Origin: VBAS01 sp964444975
Lineage (GTDB): Bacteria > Bacteroidota > Bacteroidia > Chitinophagales > Chitinophagaceae
Direction of reading: 5' to 3'
Assembly (NCBI GenBank): GCA_964444975.1
Contig: CAYUJD010000001.1
Span: 53,946 to 117,945 of the forward strand
DNA: 64,000 bases
In this document: positions 7,992 through 17,482 of the stretch, piece by piece
Layout of the letters: every line of letters begins with the position of its first letter
Position numbering within the stretch: the stretch's first letter is position 1
Translations under genes and position numbers: made by a program
The notes under the pieces: generated by a model
Database searches by the model: none
Told to the model about the DNA's origin: nothing
The model's input: only the letters and a program-made list of their open reading frames with translations

Positions 7992-10379
7992 ATGCGATAT
8001 TTCCTGATTTGCTTTTTATTGGTGGCATTGCGTGCGGCTGCCCAGCAGCCAGCTGAAGAAATACTGAATGAACTTGCCGGAAAACTGATAAAGCAATACA
8101 ACAGCGAGGCGAAAACGCTTCTTTCACTCAGTACGGATAAAAAAATTTACCGGGCCGGCACCCAACTATGGTTCCGGGCTTTTATTTATTCTTCCAATGG
8201 TTTTCCCGTGGCGGCTGACGATAAGGTGATTTATGTGGAGCTTGCCGATGTAAAGGATAAAGTGATTGACCGGGTGCTGCTGAATAAAGAGGAAATGCAG
8301 TTTCATGGTTCGCTGACGATACCCAGTGATGCAACCGAAGGGTATTACCAGCTGCGTGCATATACAAAATCTATTTTAGAAAATCATCCGGCAGATATTT
8401 TTACCTGCCCGCTGTATATTACAAATGTTGCAGGCAAGGATGTAATGAAAAGCCTGCAGCCTACAGCTGCTACGGCTGAACCGGTGATAAAATTTTATCC
8501 CGAAGGCGGAAATCTGGTTAATGGAGTGGATTGTTCAGTAGCATTTACTGCGGCAGACAAATACGGCAACCCGGTTCAGATTAACGGTTCGGTGAAGGAT
8601 AATAAAGGCACTGAAGTGGCCAGCTTTACCGGCAGCGGTATCGGCAAATTTGTTTTTCAGCCTTATTCAAGAGACAGGACTTATAAAATTTTTGTCAAGG
8701 CAAATAACGCAGCTGATCTTGTTTACGATCTGCCGGCCATCAGGTTGGACGCTTTCCAGCTTGCACTGCAGCAGCGTACGGCAGATGAGCTGCTGTTTCG
8801 TGTGGTGCTGGGCGATTCGGTGTACAATAAAAAAGCGGCTTCTTATTTACTGGCTGTGGCTGCCGGAAAAATCTGTTTTGCGGCAGCCGGTAGTGGCATG
8901 TATATGGTAAATGTGCCGGTATCGGAATTGCCGCACGGGCTAATGGATTTTTACCTGTTTGACCGGGAGAAAAAAATTGTAAGCCAGCGAACGGTTTTTA
9001 ATGAAGCAAGCAGTACAGTTATTAATATTACTACCGACAGGCAGGATTACCTGCCCCGGCAGAAAGCAAAAGTGAATATCGTCCTTATGGATAGTGAAGG
9101 AAAGCCGGTGAAGGCTGCCTTGTCCGTGACGATAACAGATAAAAAACTTACAGGTGAAACCGTGCCATTACACCCGGCTGATGAATTCATCCTGCAGCGG
9201 TTTTCTGGTGGTCTTCCTATTCATGATTTGTCCGGCAACGCTGAAAAAAGAGATTTGCTGGCCATCACCATTGGAAACGAAGCCGGCAGGCAGAAAAATA
9301 CACCATTAATAAAGATTGATAAAAACTTTTATTGGGATGGGCTGGAAATAAAAGGCCACATTACCGATAAACAGAATGCAGCGCTTGCAAACGAACTGGT
9401 CGCCCTGATACCTGAAGGAGACAACAACAGCCTGTTTGATTCAACGGATAAAAGCGGTGCATTTTCTTTCCGCAACCTGGAGTTTTATGGCCGCAAACTA
9501 TTTCATGTTATGCTGCCCTCTGTTTTCAGCAAGCAGCAGAAATACGAAATAAGTACGGAAGGAATTTCTTACCCGGAGATTCATACAGGAGCATGGGTTA
9601 AAACAGGTGACAATCTTGTAATGGATGCGGTAGCCGTTTTTAAAAAAATGCAGGCCGACAGTTGCGTCAGCGATGAAGCCCGTGCCGGTTTGCAGCAACT
9701 GGCCCTGCAGCAAGCGGGTGAAAAAAAGAAATCCCCTGTTTCAAAAAAAGGATTAGACCCGCACCGCATCACAGGTGAACAACTCGATAAGCTAAGCCTC
9801 AGCAACACGGTGGATGCAGTAAAGATGCTGCCGGGTGTGGTAATGATGAGTAACCGGCTGACTTTACGGGGCGGCATACAATCCATTGGCGGCAACCTGA
9901 GCGATGTGGAGCCGTTGCTGATAGTGGATGGCGTGAACACCCGTGCCGGGTCAGTGGTGGATTATCTGAATTCCATTCCGCCGTCGAATATTGATTACAT
10001 CGAAGTGCTGACAGGACCCGAAGCGGCCCTGTACGGAAGCCGTGGCGGCAACGGCGCCATCGTGGTAAAAACATCAAACAAACTGAGAGATTCCAAACTG
10101 TATGAGGGTAAAGAAAAACAAACCATCACGGCAACGGGCTTTTATAAAGAGCAGCCATTTTTTGAACCCGGCTATGATAACTACAGTGTGCGGGAAGCCC
10201 TGTTTACCGACAACAGGGCCACCCTTTACTGGAACGGCCAGCTACTTACCGATGACGCAGGCGGAGCCGCATTTTCATTTTACACCGCCGACCTGAAACA
10301 TGATTATACACTTACTGTGCAGGGCATTACGGATAAAGGGGAGGTGATTTTTAAGACGGTGACGATTAAGAGGAGATGA
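7992..10379 (+). CDS. Exported macroglobulin-like / TonB-plug domain protein without barrel, 795 aa
   Basis: Signal peptide MRYFLICFLLVALRAAAQ, then an MG2-type macroglobulin domain near the N-terminus (about 45-140: FSLSTDKKIYRAGTQLWFRAF-like strands, in the order expected for alpha-2-macroglobulins). Several Ig-like regions follow, including a second MG-like segment (DRQDYLPRQKAKVNIVL). A TonB-dependent receptor plug lies at about 610-700 (VKMLPGVVM, LTLRGG, PLLIVDGV, DYIEVLTGPEAALYGSRGGNGAI). No 22-strand barrel follows: only about 100 residues remain, so this is not a transporter. Proteins of this architecture are common in Bacteroidota; their role in the periplasm or outer membrane is unknown. 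It is convergent with tmk, with only 22 bp between stops. Confidence 0.8.
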   Translation: MRYFLICFLLVALRAAAQQPAEEILNELAGKLIKQYNSEAKTLLSLSTDKKIYRAGTQLWFRAFIYSSNGFPVAADDKVIYVELADVKDKVIDRVLLNKEEMQFHGSLTIPSDATEGYYQLRAYTKSILENHPADIFTCPLYITNVAGKDVMKSLQPTAATAEPVIKFYPEGGNLVNGVDCSVAFTAADKYGNPVQINGSVKDNKGTEVASFTGSGIGKFVFQPYSRDRTYKIFVKANNAADLVYDLPAIRLDAFQLALQQRTADELLFRVVLGDSVYNKKAASYLLAVAAGKICFAAAGSGMYMVNVPVSELPHGLMDFYLFDREKKIVSQRTVFNEASSTVINITTDRQDYLPRQKAKVNIVLMDSEGKPVKAALSVTITDKKLTGETVPLHPADEFILQRFSGGLPIHDLSGNAEKRDLLAITIGNEAGRQKNTPLIKIDKNFYWDGLEIKGHITDKQNAALANELVALIPEGDNNSLFDSTDKSGAFSFRNLEFYGRKLFHVMLPSVFSKQQKYEISTEGISYPEIHTGAWVKTGDNLVMDAVAVFKKMQADSCVSDEARAGLQQLALQQAGEKKKSPVSKKGLDPHRITGEQLDKLSLSNTVDAVKMLPGVVMMSNRLTLRGGIQSIGGNLSDVEPLLIVDGVNTRAGSVVDYLNSIPPSNIDYIEVLTGPEAALYGSRGGNGAIVVKTSNKLRDSKLYEGKEKQTITATGFYKEQPFFEPGYDNYSVREALFTDNRATLYWNGQLLTDDAGGAAFSFYTADLKHDYTLTVQGITDKGEVIFKTVTIKRR

Positions 10380-10401
10380 AGAAAGTGTAAAGCTTCTGGC
10401 A

Positions 10402-11052
10402 TTATTGCCGGCTTTTGAAAGCTCCCTGCAATTCAATTCTCTTTTCCACTTCAGTCCAGATGTCGGTTGCAATCTGTTCCACCGTGCTGTTGCCATTGAT
10501 GATGACGATAGTTTCCTGGTCTTTCAATTTTTCAAAGGCTTCAAAATATTTTTTTCTCACTTTTTCCAGGTTTGTTTTTGTTTCAAAAAGCTCCATAGAA
10601 CTCCGGCCGTTGTTGATGCGCCGGATGCTGGTGTCGGGCGACACATCTATGAAGATATTCAGGTGGGGGCGAAGCAAGCCTGCACTGAGGCTGTTGGCTT
10701 GTATCACCCAGTCGAGCGGCATGTGTGTGCCCTGGTATGCGTAAGATGAAAAATAGTACCGGTCGGTAATCACGGTATAGCCTTCTTCCATTTTTTTCAG
10801 GAGGCCGTTGGTTTTGTTTAGCAGGTGATTCAGCCTGTCGGCAACAAAGAGACCCGCAATCACCCGGTGGTCGGCTTCTGTTTTGTGTTTAAGAATATCT
10901 TTAATCAAAACGCCGATAAAACTGTCGGTGGGCTCAAACGTGCAATACGCTTTATGGCCGGCTTTTTCAAGCTTGTCGCCCAGCAGCTCCACCTGTGTGC
11001 TTTTGCCGCTTCCGTCAATTCCTTCGATGGCGATGAAAAGGTTATTCTTCAT
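10402..11052 (-). CDS. tmk: Thymidylate kinase
   Basis: Phosphorylates dTMP to dTDP with ATP in the cytosol. The P-loop is IEGIDGSGKST near residues 8-18. The DR(Y/x) substrate motif appears as VITDRYYFSSYAYQG, and a LID region (RRINNGRSSMELFE) contains arginines. I chose the ATG at 11052, giving 216 aa, the usual family length. The open frame continues 37 codons upstream to 11163, but that extension lacks family similarity and places an unusual tail before the conserved MKNNLFIAIEG start. The upstream 267 bp to secA contain no obvious gene. Confidence 0.95.
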   Translation of the reverse strand: MKNNLFIAIEGIDGSGKSTQVELLGDKLEKAGHKAYCTFEPTDSFIGVLIKDILKHKTEADHRVIAGLFVADRLNHLLNKTNGLLKKMEEGYTVITDRYYFSSYAYQGTHMPLDWVIQANSLSAGLLRPHLNIFIDVSPDTSIRRINNGRSSMELFETKTNLEKVRKKYFEAFEKLKDQETIVIINGNSTVEQIATDIWTEVEKRIELQGAFKSRQ

Positions 11053-11319
11053 TGATGTGAAATCGCTTTTCTGATTCTGGCAGGTTGAATTAAATTTCAA
11101 AGATAGCGTAATAAACCAGTTTTGATGAAGGACAGATTGAACATCTGGATTATGAAAATTCACTGCATGGTTTTATAAGCTGAGCAGGATTACCCGACCC
11201 TGAAGTGTGCGACGCAACAGCAGCTGAATAGAAATCCTGACGCTGACCACATAAAAAATAAAGCACCTGCTAAAGTAAACGCTCAAAAAAAAATCAGTAA
11301 TCAATTATTAATAGCCTGC

Positions 11320-14300
11320 TCAGGCTTCTTTCCCATGACAATGTTTATACTTCTTGCCGCTTCCACAAGGACAAGGGTCATTCCTTCCAATCTTCGGTGC
11401 CACTTTCACCGGTTGTTGTTTTACGGCAGCGCCTGATGGATCATAGTAGTCTTTTTCGTTGGCAGCATAGTCCTGCCCTGCAGCATCTATCTCTTCTTTA
11501 TTTGCTCGCAGTTTGCTCAGGTCGGTTTTTTCACGGCGGCCTTCACGCAGCGGTGCCTGCTGCTCCTGCACCGGCAGGGATGCATGGCAAAGGAAAGAAA
11601 CAATGTCGCGGTTTACCTCGCTGTCCATGTTTTTGAACAGGTTGAAGGCTTCCATTTTGTAAATCACCAGCGGGTCTTTCTGTTCCAGGTAGGCTGTCTG
11701 CACACTTTGCTTCAGGTCGTCCATGGCACGCAAGTGTTCCTTCCATGCTTCGTCAATCACGGCAAGGGTGATGCTGCGTTCCAGCGCATCGCAAAGTTCC
11801 TGCGCCTGTGTGTCAAGCGCCTTCTGCATATTGGTAAGAACATTGATAGCCTTGCGTCCGTCGCTGAAAGGTACCAGCACATTCTCCACATGATTGCCCT
11901 GGGTGAGCCGGATATTTTTAAACACGGGCAGCGCCTGTTTCTTCAGCTCTTCTTTTTTTCGTTCGTAATTTTCGGTGGCTTCGTTGTAGAGTCTTTCGGC
12001 CAGGGTATTTTCGTCGAGTTTCAGGAATTCTTCTTTTTCAATCCGGGTATCGATGCCGAAGTTCACTATGCAGTCGAGCTTGAAGCCTTCATAATCTTCC
12101 TGCTCACGATAGGTGCTGATGAGGCCTTCGGCAACAATTGAAAATGCATTATCAATATCAAGAGCCAGCCGTTCGCCAAAGAGAGCATGCTGGCGTTTGC
12201 CATAAACCACATTCCGCTGCTTGTTCATTACGTCGTCATATTCGAGCAATCGCTTGCGGATGCCGAAATTGTTTTCTTCCACTTTCCGCTGGGCTCTTTC
12301 AATGCTGCTGGTGATCATGCTGTGCTGAATCACTTCGCCTTCTTTGTAACCAAGGCGGTCCATGATGCGGGCAATGCGTTCGCTGCCGAACATCCGCATC
12401 AGGTCGTCTTCCAGTGCCACATAAAATTGCGAAGTGCCGGGGTCACCTTGCCTTCCGGCACGGCCACGTAACTGGCGGTCCACACGACGGCTGTCGTGCC
12501 GCTCCGTACCGATGATGGCAAGACCACCTGCATCTTTTACCCCGGGTCCCAGTTTGATATCTGTACCGCGGCCGGCCATGTTGGTAGCAATGGTTACATT
12601 GCCGGGCAAACCGGCTTCGGCTACAATCTGCGCTTCACGGGCATGTTGTTTTGCATTGAGTACATTGTGCGGAATCTTTTTTACCTGCAGCATTTTACTG
12701 AGCAGCTCACTTACTTCTACTGAAGTGGTACCTACCAGCACCGGCCGGCCGGCATTACGCAGCGATTCGATTTCCTCAATAACCGATTTATATTTTTCTC
12801 TTTTGGTTTTATAAACAAGATCCTGGTGATCCTTGCGTATCATCGGCAGGTTGGTAGGAACGGTGACTACATCAAGTTTATAAATATCCCAGAACTCTTT
12901 TGCTTCGGTTTCAGCAGTACCCGTCATACCGGCCAGCTTATGATACATGCGGAAATAATTCTGCAGGGTGATGGTGGCATAAGTTTGCGTGGCGGCTTCA
13001 ATCTTTACATTTTCCTTGGCTTCAATGGCCTGGTGCAATCCATCGGAGTATCTTCTGCCTTCCAGAATACGGCCGGTTTGCTCATCCACAATTTTTACGG
13101 CGCCATCGAGCACCACGTACTCCACATCTTTTTGGAATAACGTGTATGCCTTCAGTAACTGCTGTACGGTATGAATGCGGTCGGCTTTGATGCGAAAATC
13201 ATTCAGGGCTTCTTCTTTCATGTGCATTTTCTGATCGGTAGCTGTTTCAGCTTTTTCAATTTCAGCAAGCCGCACACCAATGTCGGGCAACACAAAGAAG
13301 TCGGGGTCTTCCCCGGCTTTGGTTATCATGGCAATCCCTTTATCGGTGAGATCAACCGAATTGTTTTTTTCATCAATGTGGAAGAGCAGCTCTTCATCCA
13401 CTTTAGGCATTTCCTTCTGCTGGTCGGCAAGGTAATAGTTCTCGGCCTTCTGCATTTTTACTTTGATGCCCTGTTCGCTCAGGTATTTTATGGTGGGGCC
13501 ATATTTGGGTAAACCCCGGTGCGCCCTGAACAGATACAGTCCGCCGCTTTTGGGATCATCATCACCATCCGCGATCCGTTTCTTGGCTTCGTTCAGGCAG
13601 GTGCGGGCAATACGCTCCTGCGCTTCCACCAGTTGCTGCACACGGGGTTTCAGAATATGGTATTGCTGGTCGTCGCCGCGGGGTATAGGGCCCGAAATAA
13701 TGAGCGGCGTACGGGCATCGTCAACCAATACGCTGTCAGTTTCGTCCACCATGGCAAAATGATGCTTGCGCTGTACCATTTCTTCAGGCGAGTGTACCAT
13801 ATTGTCACGCAGGTAATCGAAACCGAATTCGTTATTGGTGCCGTAGGTGATATCTGCCTGGTAAGCCTTTCGTCTTTCTTCGCTGTTGGGCTGATGTTTA
13901 TCAATACAGTCAACCGTAATGCCGAGCCATTCAAAGAGGGGGCCGTTCCACTCCTGGTCGCGGCGGGCCAGGTAATCGTTTACTGTAACGATATGCACAC
14001 CTTCGCCGGCCAGTGCATTCAGGTAAGCAGGCAAAGTAGATACAAGGGTTTTACCTTCACCGGTTGCCATTTCTGAAATTTTGCCCTGGTGCAGCACCAC
14101 ACCGCCGATGAGCTGTACATCGTAATGTACCATGTTCCATGTGATGTGGCCGCCGGCAGCCGTCCATGTATTTTTAAATACCGATTTTTCACCTTCAATT
14201 ATTACGTAATCACATTTTACGCTCAGGTCACGATCCATCTGCGTGGCCGTGGCCACCAGTTCACTGTTTTCTTTAAAACGCCGGGCTGTTTCTTTTACTA

Positions 14301-14640
14301 CAGCAAATGCTTCGGGCAAAATTTCATTCAGGGCTTCTTCAATTTTCTTGTCTCTTTCTTTTTTCAGCTTGTCTACCTGCTGGTAGATGGCGTCTTTGCC
14401 AAGCAGGTCGTTGAAGGGAAGTTCTTCGGCTTGCTTATTGGCTGCCGCTATTTCTGCATCAATTCCGGCAAGATGTTCTTTGATGCGCTGACGGAATTCC
14501 TGTGTTTTATGGCGGAGTTCATCATGGGTAAGCAACTGGAAGGCGGCGAAGTGCTGGTTAATTTTTTCAACAAGCGGTAGTATCCGTTTTACATCTTTTT
14601 CCGATTTGCTGCCGCCAAACAGTTTGGATAGAAAACTCAT
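11320..14640 (-). CDS. secA: Preprotein translocase ATPase SecA, 1106 aa
   Basis: ATP-driven motor that pushes unfolded precursors through SecYEG. Seen in order: N-terminal helix MSFLSKLFGG, Walker A MATGEGKTLVSTLP (about 190-205), DEVDSVLVD-type Walker B given here as VDETDSVLVDDARTPL, a preprotein-binding domain with a longer insertion than in E. coli, NBD2 motifs GTTSVEVSE, TNMAGRGTDI and GRAGRQGDPG, the helical scaffold, and a C-terminal zinc-binding SEC-C motif GRNDPCPCGSGKKYKHCHG. The length (about 200 residues longer than the E. coli protein) is normal for Bacteroidota. The gene stands alone with its own upstream -7 element. Confidence 0.98.
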   Translation of the reverse strand: MSFLSKLFGGSKSEKDVKRILPLVEKINQHFAAFQLLTHDELRHKTQEFRQRIKEHLAGIDAEIAAANKQAEELPFNDLLGKDAIYQQVDKLKKERDKKIEEALNEILPEAFAVVKETARRFKENSELVATATQMDRDLSVKCDYVIIEGEKSVFKNTWTAAGGHITWNMVHYDVQLIGGVVLHQGKISEMATGEGKTLVSTLPAYLNALAGEGVHIVTVNDYLARRDQEWNGPLFEWLGITVDCIDKHQPNSEERRKAYQADITYGTNNEFGFDYLRDNMVHSPEEMVQRKHHFAMVDETDSVLVDDARTPLIISGPIPRGDDQQYHILKPRVQQLVEAQERIARTCLNEAKKRIADGDDDPKSGGLYLFRAHRGLPKYGPTIKYLSEQGIKVKMQKAENYYLADQQKEMPKVDEELLFHIDEKNNSVDLTDKGIAMITKAGEDPDFFVLPDIGVRLAEIEKAETATDQKMHMKEEALNDFRIKADRIHTVQQLLKAYTLFQKDVEYVVLDGAVKIVDEQTGRILEGRRYSDGLHQAIEAKENVKIEAATQTYATITLQNYFRMYHKLAGMTGTAETEAKEFWDIYKLDVVTVPTNLPMIRKDHQDLVYKTKREKYKSVIEEIESLRNAGRPVLVGTTSVEVSELLSKMLQVKKIPHNVLNAKQHAREAQIVAEAGLPGNVTIATNMAGRGTDIKLGPGVKDAGGLAIIGTERHDSRRVDRQLRGRAGRQGDPGTSQFYVALEDDLMRMFGSERIARIMDRLGYKEGEVIQHSMITSSIERAQRKVEENNFGIRKRLLEYDDVMNKQRNVVYGKRQHALFGERLALDIDNAFSIVAEGLISTYREQEDYEGFKLDCIVNFGIDTRIEKEEFLKLDENTLAERLYNEATENYERKKEELKKQALPVFKNIRLTQGNHVENVLVPFSDGRKAINVLTNMQKALDTQAQELCDALERSITLAVIDEAWKEHLRAMDDLKQSVQTAYLEQKDPLVIYKMEAFNLFKNMDSEVNRDIVSFLCHASLPVQEQQAPLREGRREKTDLSKLRANKEEIDAAGQDYAANEKDYYDPSGAAVKQQPVKVAPKIGRNDPCPCGSGKKYKHCHGKEA

Positions 14641-14761
14641 AATCTTCTTTATTAATTTTTCTCAAAAGGTCCCGGCATAGGGAGGATTTGATTGACTGTC
14701 AAATAAAATGCTACAAAAAACAACTGGCCAAATTGGCAGAAAATTTTCCTTTCGAGGGGAA

Positions 14762-14769
14762 CAAAGATA
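14762..14769 (-). promoter_or_regulatory. Candidate -7 element of the secA promoter
   Basis: The minus strand reads TATCTTTG, a perfect match to the Bacteroidota -7 consensus TAnnTTTG, about 120 bp before the secA start. No TTG is present at the ideal 19-bp distance upstream, so the -33 half is weak or absent. Confidence 0.4.
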
Positions 14770-14803
14770 AGGCTTCTGCGGCAGGAGAGGTTTGAGAAAA
14801 GGC

Positions 14804-14942
14804 AGGAGCCAGTGGCCAGTAGTCAGTAGTCAGTAGTCAGGAATCAACAGTCAGATGCTAAGCAATAATAAATTTTATAAGAATGCTATTCTTCTCTCTT
14901 GAATTCTGAATCCTGAATCCTGAATTCTGAATCCTGACTACT
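14804..14942. repeat. Two inverted clusters of 7-bp tandem repeats
   Basis: The 383-bp gap between secA and the lipoprotein gene holds two heptamer arrays. The left array (14804-14852) has seven units of the AGTAGTC/AGGAATC type. The right array (14901-14942) has five units GAATYCT followed by GACTACT. The right array is the reverse complement of the left type, for example GTAGTCAGGAATC (14833-14845) against GAATCCTGACTAC (14929-14941), with one mismatch. The transcript could fold into a long imperfect hairpin. No coding potential is seen in this gap. Confidence 0.65.
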
Positions 14943-15023
14943 TACATACCTTCAACTGCGTAATTACATTTTCTTTAACTTACCTTGCTGCGCCCGTGTG
15001 AATAAATAATTAAACTGTCAGGT

Positions 15024-15758
15024 ATGAACCGCATGAAAAATTTTTTTTATTCCTCAAGCCGAGGCTCAACCTTAACCTTAGCCTTAACTCTTGTTCTGAG
15101 TTCCTGCACCAGCAACGAAATCGGCAACATCAAGGATGTAAATCCTGATGCCATTTTTTTTGATTATGAAATCTGGGCTGAAGAGGGCCGGGAAGATGTG
15201 ACGGTGAACCTGCAGTACCGCATAGGCGGGCCCCACGGCACCACGCTGGTGCTGAACGAACCCAGCAAGGTGATGCTGGATGGCGAACTGCTGCAGGTGG
15301 ACAGCGCCAAATATACCGGGGCATATTATGAAGTGCAAAAGCCCGTTTCAGAATTTACCGGCAGGCATACTATTGTTTTCACCGATTTGAATAATAAAGA
15401 ATACAGGGAGGAATTTGAATTTACTCCTTTCAGCATTGAGCCGGATGTGCCCGGGGTATGTACCCGCGGCGAACTGGTGTTTAACCTGAAAGGACTGGAG
15501 CCGGTGGATTACATCCAGGTGCTGCTTACGGATACCTCGTTTACCAGCAACGATATAAATGAGGTGGATACGGTACGAAACGGGCGGCTGGTGATAACAA
15601 AAGAAAGGCTTTCATCCCTGAGCAACGGTCCCATCAGTTTGCAGTTTATAAAAGAAGTGGAAAAGACGGTGAAGAACGGCACTAAAGAAGGCGGCAGGCT
15701 GTTTTTCAGTTACGGGCTGAAAAGAGATTTTGAATTGAGGGAGGGGGTGGATTTGTAA
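15024..15758 (+). CDS. Putative lipoprotein of unknown function, 244 aa
   Basis: The N-terminus has a signal sequence and lipobox (LTLVLSSC), so it is probably a membrane-anchored lipoprotein. The mature part looks all-beta with strand pairs such as VTVNLQYRIGG and HTIVFTDLNNKEYREEFEF, perhaps two Ig-like domains; no known family is recognised. From residue 124 onward (base 15393) the gene is duplicated almost perfectly 6.1 kb downstream at 21489-21854, with one synonymous difference seen (AGA versus AGG). The second start codon (residue 4) is also possible. It forms the left border of accessory unit A. Confidence 0.75.
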   Translation: MNRMKNFFYSSSRGSTLTLALTLVLSSCTSNEIGNIKDVNPDAIFFDYEIWAEEGREDVTVNLQYRIGGPHGTTLVLNEPSKVMLDGELLQVDSAKYTGAYYEVQKPVSEFTGRHTIVFTDLNNKEYREEFEFTPFSIEPDVPGVCTRGELVFNLKGLEPVDYIQVLLTDTSFTSNDINEVDTVRNGRLVITKERLSSLSNGPISLQFIKEVEKTVKNGTKEGGRLFFSYGLKRDFELREGVDL

Positions 15759-15811
15759 GCGGGAGGGAGAAAAGGTTAATGATCAATACGCAATATTCAA
15801 TGTTCATTTGG
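15393..15811 (+). repeat. Left-end repeat of unit A (lipoprotein tail, copy 1)
   Basis: 366 bp (15393-15758) match 21489-21854 with one observed difference, and weaker similarity continues through the shared ATACGCAAT/GTTCATTT stretch to about 15811. The similarity stops just before the last minus-strand gene of the unit. The direct-repeat offset is 6096 bp. Confidence 0.9.
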
Positions 15812-15836
15812 TAATCTTCCTGTTCTTATTATAGCC

Positions 15837-16667
15837 TCAGTTTTTAAGAGAATAAGTAAAAGAGAACTGATAGATGGGCAGAGAATAATCAATTTCCGGC
15901 TGTTTTACATATTTGTAATAGAGCACTTTGATATTTACGAGCTGATTTATTTCCACACCCCAGCCGAGCGACCAGCCGTGATAAAGCCCGTTCGTATCAA
16001 TGTTGGGCAAAAACTCTTTTAACTGGTTTGGATTAGTATAACAACCAATGTAACGTAGGGCAAACCAAAAAACACCTACATTCTTTGCGTTATTGCGTTC
16101 CCAGGCGCCTGTTTGAAAATAAAGACCAGAAGCGCCAAGACTATTTAAAAAATTTACTGGTTTACCGGTTGCAGGATCTGTTACTGGCCCGCTCTTTTGT
16201 CCTGTTAAAATCCGCTCTCCAAAGTGATATAGAATCCCTGTACTTGTTATCTTCTTTTTATTTAAAAAAATTATCCCATCAATCGATAGGTTTGCCAGGC
16301 CACTTAGAGGATTAATAAAATTAATAACCAAGGGTTCATTGCTTCGGGTTATGGCTGGCCACTGCTGATTTTGAAAATTGTTGGATGAAACGCCACTATA
16401 TATTGAAAGCGGGATGGCAAATTTGCCAGGTTCGCCGATAAGCAGGCGAATAAATCTTGCTGAGGCATTGACCTGGCCGTTGTTAACTATATCAATAAAA
16501 CCGGAGGTGAGGATTTCGGGCTTATAAACATTTAAACTATCCTTTTTTACTTGCGAAATACAACATACATTAATGAAAATAAGAATAATTAGCAAAATAG
16601 GTTTTTTGTTTATACAGAATTGAAGGCCTGAAAATATCACTGTCCAGCAAATACATAAAATTCTCAT
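15837..16667 (-). CDS. Exported, probable outer-membrane beta-barrel protein, 276 aa
   Basis: No known family recognised. The N-terminus is hydrophobic over about residues 22-36 (PILLIILIFINVCCISQ), consistent with a signal peptide, preceded by an unusual 20-residue extension. The rest has alternating strands with aromatic ends (VGVFWFALRYIG, GWSLGWGVEINQLV) and finishes YQFSFTYSLKN, like barrel proteins of the outer membrane. The start overlaps the stop of the upstream gene by 4 bp (ATGA), so translation is probably coupled. It is the last gene of the unit A operon. The DNA is visibly more AT-rich than the secA side. Confidence 0.6.
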   Translation of the reverse strand: MRILCICWTVIFSGLQFCINKKPILLIILIFINVCCISQVKKDSLNVYKPEILTSGFIDIVNNGQVNASARFIRLLIGEPGKFAIPLSIYSGVSSNNFQNQQWPAITRSNEPLVINFINPLSGLANLSIDGIIFLNKKKITSTGILYHFGERILTGQKSGPVTDPATGKPVNFLNSLGASGLYFQTGAWERNNAKNVGVFWFALRYIGCYTNPNQLKEFLPNIDTNGLYHGWSLGWGVEINQLVNIKVLYYKYVKQPEIDYSLPIYQFSFTYSLKN

Positions 16668-17482
16668 TGACTTAATCTGATTAATATTGAACCATTAACC
16701 CATTTGGTAGATAAAATATTAAAAAGAAAGTTTTTTTTGTTTGCACTTATCCGGATAGCTGCAGTATTAGGCGGTATATCACCGTAATTTTCAGCAATCA
16801 GTTTTAGAAGTAATTCCTGACTGTTTTCAGGTATTGCGAAACCTATTGAGATTGGATTTGAGGAAATTCTTTGTTTGGCCAGCAAACAAGTTTCATTTAA
16901 GTATAATGAAATCGTATCATTATCAATAGTTCCATTATCAAATACCTGAATATAAACTGAGTCGAAAGGGTCATATTTAAGAAAAATGGAATCACGAATT
17001 TCATTTTTCCTTTCAGTGACAGCAGGGAATCCTTCATCAACTTTTTTAAATAAGACTGAAAAATTATCAGCTTTTATAAAGTTTTTCGACCGATCTGACC
17101 AGTTCCCTTTCAGGAATAAGAGAGAATCCGGATAAGGAAATCTCAATAAAAACATTCCTACTGCTGAATTCGGGATTGTATCGGTAACTGTATTTTGTAT
17201 AAGAGTATCCTCGACTATTACTATTTTCCCTTTTATAGAATCAATAATTCCTGATACAATATATTTTTCATATTCTTCTTTCCCATAATCATAAATAATA
17301 TAACCTGCAATATTGCCATCAGTTGATTGCTTTAATTTTAAAAACAAAGTTGGTTTTTTACAAAAAATTGAATTTTTTTCAACTGAGCCTATCCATTCGC
17401 CCGATATGGATTGCCCATTGGACCGAATTACGATCGCAAAAGCTATTAAAGTTAATTTCCCGAATAATCCACTCTTTTTCAT
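16664..17482 (-). CDS. Exported protein of unknown function, 272 aa
   Basis: Signal peptide to about residue 24 (ending SNGQ). The N-terminal half (25-150) resembles a small lipocalin-like beta domain (ISGEWIGSVEK, LKLKQSTDGNIAGYIIYDYG). The C-terminal half contains DNGTIDNDTISLYLN and LIAENYGDIPPNTAAI, a segment that I know from C-terminal domains of many exported Bacteroidota proteins; its role is unknown. The gene overlaps both neighbours by 4 bp, so it is embedded in one transcription unit with the peptidase-like gene upstream and the barrel-like gene downstream. Confidence 0.6.
   Translation of the reverse strand: MKKSGLFGKLTLIAFAIVIRSNGQSISGEWIGSVEKNSIFCKKPTLFLKLKQSTDGNIAGYIIYDYGKEEYEKYIVSGIIDSIKGKIVIVEDTLIQNTVTDTIPNSAVGMFLLRFPYPDSLLFLKGNWSDRSKNFIKADNFSVLFKKVDEGFPAVTERKNEIRDSIFLKYDPFDSVYIQVFDNGTIDNDTISLYLNETCLLAKQRISSNPISIGFAIPENSQELLLKLIAENYGDIPPNTAAIRISANKKNFLFNILSTKWVNGSILIRLSQ

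Noticed and set aside
11053..11163. N-terminal extension of thymidylate kinase
   Set aside because: The 37 extra residues have no family similarity and the conserved start lies at 11052.
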